From Candidatus Binatia bacterium (GTDB lineage Bacteria > Desulfobacterota > Binatia > Bin18), in assembly GCA_022826945.1 (NCBI GenBank), contig JAJDTY010000032.1, forward strand, positions 1 through 36,168: DNA of 36,168 nucleotides, in the 5' to 3' direction. Shown one piece after another: positions 32,066 to 36,168 of the stretch. How positions within the stretch are numbered: position 1 is the stretch's first letter; each line of letters starts with the position of its first letter. The position numbers were made by a program, and so were the translations under genes. The notes under the pieces are model-generated. The model did no database searches, was not told the origin of the DNA, and was given only the letters and a program-made list of their open reading frames with translations.

Positions 32066-34306
32066 TCAGGCGCTTGTAAAATAACAGGTCAGTTGCAGAC
32101 CATATACCCGCCCTTTTGACAACGGCGAGAAAGCGCCCCCGAGCCCATTGACGCCGTGCCTGACTTGGCCCAGCAGATTCTTGCCGTACAGGCTGATCAC
32201 CCACTGGCCGTCGTTGACATGCAGGTCCATACCAGCCTTCAGCATTTTCAACTGTCGGTTGAAACCGAGATTGCTGTCGGTATTGTATTCCTTATCCCGA
32301 TAGGCGTAATTGACCCGAGAGACCAAGCGATAGCGGCTGCCGATGTCCAGCGTGTGCAGCAGACCCAGGCTGTACGTCCAAGTCGGTGCACGCGGCGGCT
32401 CCAGGGCTTTGTCTTTCCGGTCCACCGCACCATCGCGGTTCAGGTCGAATTTCACCTCGGCATATTCCGTGTCGATATAGCCCATCGCCGCTTGCAGCAT
32501 AAGGTCCTGGGTCAGCACAAAAGAGCCTGCGAATTCGAGACCGAGAATGTCGGTATTCGCAGTGTTCCGAATCACCTGCGCGTAGCCGCCGTCAGGCAGA
32601 CCGAATGCGACCTCGCGCTGCATGTCTTCGATCTGACTGAAGAAAAGAGCGCCGCTGAGACGGGCGCGTTCGCCGATGGTGCTTTTGAAGCCCAGTTCGT
32701 AATTGTCGATCTGCTCTTCGTCAAAGGGGCCGGGACCGATATCGGGATGGGTGTTGCGCAGATTATAGCCGCCCGACCGAAAGCCGCGCGTCCAGTGGGC
32801 ATAGAGCAGAGTGTCGTCATCGTATCGATAGCTCAGCCCGACCTTGGGCGATAGATTGGTCCAGGTTTCTTTGTCCCGGAAATCGCTCGGGCAGGCTGGA
32901 CCATGCACGATATTGCACGGCACGAGGTCCAAGACAATGGTGGTGACGTCGGCTTCCTTTTCTTCACGGGAGTAACGCAGCCCGGCGTTCAGCGTCAGCC
33001 AGTTGGTCAGGTCGTAATCCCCGGCCATGAACACCCCCAGCGTGTCCACATCGTACAGGCCACCACCGTTCTGTATTCTGGCTCTGCCTGGGGGATCGTC
33101 CGTCAATTTCCGTCGCTCATGGTAATCGCTCGCATTGGTAAAATAGTATAATCCGGTGACCAGTTGCAGGCGATCGAAAAACACTCCGGTGTAGCGCAGC
33201 TCGTTGCTGAACTGTTCTGCGCGGAGCAGGGTCTCCAAGTTGCGCAGGGCAGTCGTAGAAGCCAACTCATCCACGGAACTCAGGGCGTCGGCCTGCGCGT
33301 CCCGCCAGCCGAAGATGTTGGTCACGGTCCCATTGCCCAGCGGCACGTCCCAGTCCAGTATCGTACTCAGAACGTGAATCCTGGTGTCCAGGAAGCCGTC
33401 GTTGTTGACCGAGAAGTCGTGACTGCGGCGGTCGTAGCGGTTGGTGTCCTGGACTGCGGCGCCATCGCCGTTGCGGTCCTGATACTCGTAGCGGACTGTC
33501 AGACTCAGCGTGTCCAGCGGTTGCCAGGAGAGGACCGGGCGCAGCATGAGGGTGTCCTGCGCACCAAACGCCCGATCGTCGTACTCGTTCTCGAACCAGC
33601 CCTGATCCTGATTGGAATACACGGTGAAGCGCGCCGCCAGGGTCTCGGTCAGCGGGGCGTTGAGCGTCCCCGACACATACATATTAGGCGCTTTCCCGCC
33701 GCCTTCGACCGAAGTGCGTACCCGCGCTTCATAGCGATCGGTCGGAGCCTTGGTGTTGAGCAGGACCGCCCCGCCCACGACGTTACGGCCAAACAGAACG
33801 CTCTGGGGGCCACGTAATATCTCTATATCTTCCAGGTCGAAGGCGTCGTACAGGACCATCGCATTCGTCCCCATATACACGCCGTCAACGAACACGCCGA
33901 CTGTCGGGTCAATCGTCGGAATCGAACTGTTGATACCCAGCCCGCGGATCGAAAAATTCGCCGTTCCGCGAGACGTGCCGATTTCGTCAAAGCTCACATT
34001 GGGGATGCCAACCGTCAGGTCGCTCAGGTCGCGCACCTTGAGAGAGTCAAGCTGGTCTGCGTCGAAGGCGGTAATCGGCAGTGGTACATCCTGTATCAGT
34101 TGCTCCCGCTTTTGAGCGGTCACAAGGAGATCTTTCAGTCGCGTGACCTCGCTCTCCGGGTCAGGTTTGTTGAAATTCTGAGCATGGGCTGCCGCCGGCA
34201 GCGTAGCGGCTCCCAGTAGCAGAATGATACTGAGCGAGGTCAGACGTAGGCCGACGCACGTTGAAGTAAGGCTCACTCGGAAGGAAGCGTTTCTCTCCAC
34301 ACTCAT
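32066..34306 (-). CDS. TonB-dependent outer-membrane receptor, array copy 1
   Basis: A 746-residue receptor from the ATG at 34306. An in-frame GTG at 34336 is only about 8 nt from the likely transcription start and is less likely. The signal peptide (LTSLSIILLLGAATLPAAAHA) is near-identical in core to copy 2. The plug contains DLLVTAQKREQLIQDVPLPITAF and LRGPQSVLFGRNVVGGAV, where Ser replaces the Gly of other copies. The barrel has PCNIVHGPACP, a DLNRDGAVDRKD loop, and ends LQLTCYFTSA, an altered last strand compared with LELTYHF. It is the promoter-proximal gene of the array. The ligand is unknown. Confidence 0.91.
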   Translation of the reverse strand: MSVERNASFRVSLTSTCVGLRLTSLSIILLLGAATLPAAAHAQNFNKPDPESEVTRLKDLLVTAQKREQLIQDVPLPITAFDADQLDSLKVRDLSDLTVGIPNVSFDEIGTSRGTANFSIRGLGINSSIPTIDPTVGVFVDGVYMGTNAMVLYDAFDLEDIEILRGPQSVLFGRNVVGGAVLLNTKAPTDRYEARVRTSVEGGGKAPNMYVSGTLNAPLTETLAARFTVYSNQDQGWFENEYDDRAFGAQDTLMLRPVLSWQPLDTLSLTVRYEYQDRNGDGAAVQDTNRYDRRSHDFSVNNDGFLDTRIHVLSTILDWDVPLGNGTVTNIFGWRDAQADALSSVDELASTTALRNLETLLRAEQFSNELRYTGVFFDRLQLVTGLYYFTNASDYHERRKLTDDPPGRARIQNGGGLYDVDTLGVFMAGDYDLTNWLTLNAGLRYSREEKEADVTTIVLDLVPCNIVHGPACPSDFRDKETWTNLSPKVGLSYRYDDDTLLYAHWTRGFRSGGYNLRNTHPDIGPGPFDEEQIDNYELGFKSTIGERARLSGALFFSQIEDMQREVAFGLPDGGYAQVIRNTANTDILGLEFAGSFVLTQDLMLQAAMGYIDTEYAEVKFDLNRDGAVDRKDKALEPPRAPTWTYSLGLLHTLDIGSRYRLVSRVNYAYRDKEYNTDSNLGFNRQLKMLKAGMDLHVNDGQWVISLYGKNLLGQVRHGVNGLGGAFSPLSKGRVYGLQLTCYFTSA

Positions 34307-34330
34307 ATGAGAGGCTAATCGCCGTCTGCC

Positions 34331-34378
34331 TTGCACCTGATAAGTGGCCTAGTATAGCATGCGCTCAAACTTCACAAA
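34331..34378. promoter_or_regulatory. overlapping divergent promoters between TonB copy 1 and an LLM gene
   Basis: The 8-bp core AGTATAGC (34351-34358) gives a -10 box on both strands. On the minus strand TATACT (34351-34356) lies 15-16 nt after TTGTGA or TTTGTG. On the plus strand TATAGC (34353-34358) lies 16 nt after TTGCAC (34331-34336). The two starts cannot be used at once, so the array and the oxidoreductase may be counter-regulated. Confidence 0.4.
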
Positions 34379-34392
34379 GGAGGACAGCAGAT

Positions 34393-35277
34393 ATGCAAGT
34401 TGGATATTTCGCGGTTGGCATTGGACTGGGCGCAGACCCTGAGGTGGTCAGCGTAACGGCACAGACCGCCGAGCAAGTAGGCTTTCATTCCCTCTGGGCG
34501 CCCGAACACGTGGTCTTACTCGACCAGTACACCTCAAAATACCCGTATTCAGCCGACGGTCGCCTGCCCATGCCAACCACGCAGATCGATATTCTCGATC
34601 CCTTTGCCGCGCTGACATATGCCGCGGCGCAAACCAAAACGATCCGCCTGGGAACCGGCATTTGCCTGGTACCCGAGCGCAATCCGGTCGTCACCGCAAA
34701 AGAAGTCGCCAGCCTGGATAAACTGTCGGGTGGACGGTTTGATTTCGGCGTGGGTGTGGGCTGGCTGGCGGAAGAGTTCACCGCAGTGGGCGTCCCCTGG
34801 GAACGCCGGGCGCAACGCACGCGTGAATATCTCAAGATTATGAAAATGTTGTGGACCGAGGAAGAGTCGGAATTCAGCGGTGAGTTTTGCAGCTTCCCCA
34901 AAGTCCGCTCCTATCCCAAGCCCGTCCAGACCCCGCATCCGCCGATTATTTTCGGGGGCGAGAGCAAACCCGCTCTGCGGCGTGTCGGGGAGGTCGGCGA
35001 CGGCTGGTTTGGGGTGAACGTCACGCCCGAAGCGGCCAAGGAGCATATCGAGCGGATGCAAGGCTATGCCGAGGCGGCCGGACGCGACCACAGTCAGTTT
35101 CACTATGCCGTCTCCACGGGTATTGGCCTGCCGATTACCCTGGATGAGGTCAAACAGTTCCGCGACCTGGGCGTGCACCAGATCATTGTTGGCGGATTTC
35201 CCGAAAGTGCGGATGCCGTCAAGGGCGATCTTGAGAAGCTGGCCGAACAGATTGTGGTGCCGGCGGCGAGCCTCTAG
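34393..35277 (+). CDS. LLM-class F420-dependent-type oxidoreductase
   Basis: A 294-residue TIM-barrel protein with the layout of F420-dependent LLM enzymes: MQVGYFAVGIGLGADPE, FHSLWAPEHVVL, IRLGTGICLVPERNPVVTAKE, LSGGRFDFGVGVGWLAEEF, PKPVQTPHPPIIFGGES and RVGEVGDGWFG. AAAGGAGGACAG precedes the ATG. It is transcribed away from the TonB array across a shared promoter region, which suggests a link between uptake of a ligand and its oxidation or reduction. Cofactor and substrate are not provable from sequence. No F420 biosynthesis gene is in the window. Confidence 0.92.
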   Translation: MQVGYFAVGIGLGADPEVVSVTAQTAEQVGFHSLWAPEHVVLLDQYTSKYPYSADGRLPMPTTQIDILDPFAALTYAAAQTKTIRLGTGICLVPERNPVVTAKEVASLDKLSGGRFDFGVGVGWLAEEFTAVGVPWERRAQRTREYLKIMKMLWTEEESEFSGEFCSFPKVRSYPKPVQTPHPPIIFGGESKPALRRVGEVGDGWFGVNVTPEAAKEHIERMQGYAEAAGRDHSQFHYAVSTGIGLPITLDEVKQFRDLGVHQIIVGGFPESADAVKGDLEKLAEQIVVPAASL

Positions 35278-35281
35278 AGGA

Positions 35282-35325
35282 TTCCCTGCACGAGGGGTGC
35301 TCACGGCGATGCCCGAGTAAGGGAA
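35282..35325. other. possible branched stem-loop in the gap after the LLM gene
   Basis: TTCCCT (35282-35287) pairs with AGGGAA (35320-35325). Inside are GCAC/GTGC and GGC/GCC short stems. It could be a terminator without a T-tract, or an incidental structure. Nothing else is recognised between 35278 and 35354. Confidence 0.25.
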
Positions 35326-35354
35326 CGCAGCGCTTGAGAGGAGAAACACGATGA

Positions 35355-36168
35355 GCCGACTGTACGGCGCGGCCCCGCTACCGCGAGGACGTGGTCCGGT
35401 GCGCCGAGATTCTCCGCCTGACCGCTGAGGAGACGGACGAACTCCTATTGGCGGCCGGATTTTCGCCGGAGACGGTGCCGCCTCCGGGGGAGGCGCTGCC
35501 GACCGCCGAGGCTCCTCCGTCCGCTAGCGCGGCGCCGCGTAGACGCTCGAAGCCATGGCGGCTCCGAGCCTTCGGGGTGGCGGTGCTTGTGCTCGTTGCC
35601 GTAGGCGTCGGCGCCGTGGCGCTGGGACTGCGCGACACCGCGTTCTATCCCGCGGCCGTGGAGGGGGAGTCGCTGATCGTAACGGCGCCCTTCGTCAACT
35701 ACACGGCGGGAGCGCAGGGCTTCAACGTTGTCGGCCGTCTGCGGGCCGCGATCGACACAGAGATTCTTGAGGCGGGGCTGACCGCCGTCCGGACGGTCGA
35801 ATGGCCCGAGGAGATCGACGGAGAGATGGCCGCTGAAGAGGCGAGCCGACGGTCGAACGCGACGCTCGTGATCTGGGGTGAGTACGACAGCGGCCGCGTC
35901 ATCGCGCGGTTCACCGGGCCGGCGGGCGGCTCCGAGCGCGACCGGCAGGTCGTCGACCTGACGTCTTCACCCTCAGACCTTCCGACCACCATTAACGTTG
36001 GGCTGACCGGCGAGGTCCGGCACGTCGCGCTGCTCACCCTGGGACGGCTTTATATGGAGAGGGACGATTTCGATCAGGCGAAGAACGTCTTCGTCAGGGC
36101 CATGGACTCGCCGAGCTCGGACGCGACGGCTGTGGCGAATCTCCGGTTCCTCCTCGGACGCGCCTACA
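35355..36168 (+). CDS. HTH-remnant / transmembrane / TPR-like protein, truncated at both ends
   Basis: An open frame continues to the window edge from after a TGA at 35352-35354. It begins RPRYREDVVRCAEILRLT and EETDELLLAAGFSPE, which matches the last helices of an Xre-type HTH domain, but the first helices are missing. A Pro/Ala linker, a basic stretch, a membrane helix (RAFGVAVLVLVAVGVGAVALGL), an extracytoplasmic alpha/beta segment (LIVTAPFVNY, ATLVIWGEYDSGRVIARF) and a start of TPR-like helices (VALLTLGRLYMERDDFDQAKNVF) follow. GTG at 35391 is the first plausible start codon. GC is visibly higher (about 67-78% in sampled lines) than in neighbouring genes. The 3' end lies outside the window. 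Confidence 0.65.

Overview
The window reads as a chromosomal piece (about 60% GC, densely coded on both strands) of an uncultured Gram-negative heterotroph. Outer-membrane TonB-dependent receptors, a lipoprotein with a SPOR domain and a Tat-exported hydrolase support the Gram-negative cell plan. The mix of LLM-class flavin/F420 oxidoreductases, paired amidohydrolases, an N-acyl-D-amino-acid deacylase family protein, a MetE-like protein and an LL-diaminopimelate aminotransferase resembles lineages such as Tectomicrobia (Entotheonella) or Binatota and other former deltaproteobacterial groups. That placement is inference only; no rRNA or ribosomal gene is present.

Layout. 1-0.4 kb: end of a DUF4258 toxin-like gene overlapping a YgiT-type zinc-finger antitoxin. 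0.45-2.85 kb: a small HemS/ChuX-like protein, an HpaB-family flavin monooxygenase and a secreted protein. 3.0-9.5 kb: a rightward run with a four-helix membrane protein, a sodium/solute symporter carrying two C-terminal winged helices, a MetE-like protein, an LLM oxidoreductase, dapL and an unknown protein. 9.6-11.8 kb: a Tat-exported dienelactone hydrolase, a higA remnant, a secreted Cys-rich protein and bpt. 11.8-14.6 kb: two overlapping amidohydrolases. 14.8-18.3 kb: a PhzF-family protein, then a D-aminoacylase family gene tightly coupled to a DEDD-type nuclease. 18.4-21.0 kb: a GNA1162-like/SPOR lipoprotein, an SDR and a degenerate indole-glycerol-phosphate-synthase-like protein. 21.0-21.6 kb: an antitoxin with a broken vapC. 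21.7-24.7 kb: an LLM oxidoreductase, an unknown protein, a D-2-hydroxyacid dehydrogenase and a stand-alone ferredoxin:thioredoxin-reductase-like protein. 24.7-34.3 kb: four tandem paralogous TonB-dependent receptors, divergent from a third LLM oxidoreductase. 35.35 kb to the end: a GC-richer, truncated HTH/TPR-type membrane protein, possibly a recombination or assembly junction.

The overall theme is uptake and oxidative or hydrolytic breakdown of organic compounds. The most unusual items are: (i) phased 9-nt and 7-nt tandem repeats sitting exactly at gene 3' ends, one of them translated into the symporter's C-terminus; (ii) the symporter-winged-helix fusion; (iii) the four-receptor array, with a dockerin-like DxNxDG loop and a conserved cysteine loop; (iv) the IGPS-like pseudoenzyme next to an SDR; (v) the stand-alone FTR catalytic-type subunit. 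No tRNA, rRNA, CRISPR array or complete insertion sequence was recognised. No stretch over 300 bases lacks a gene, although 35278-35354 carries only possible secondary structure.
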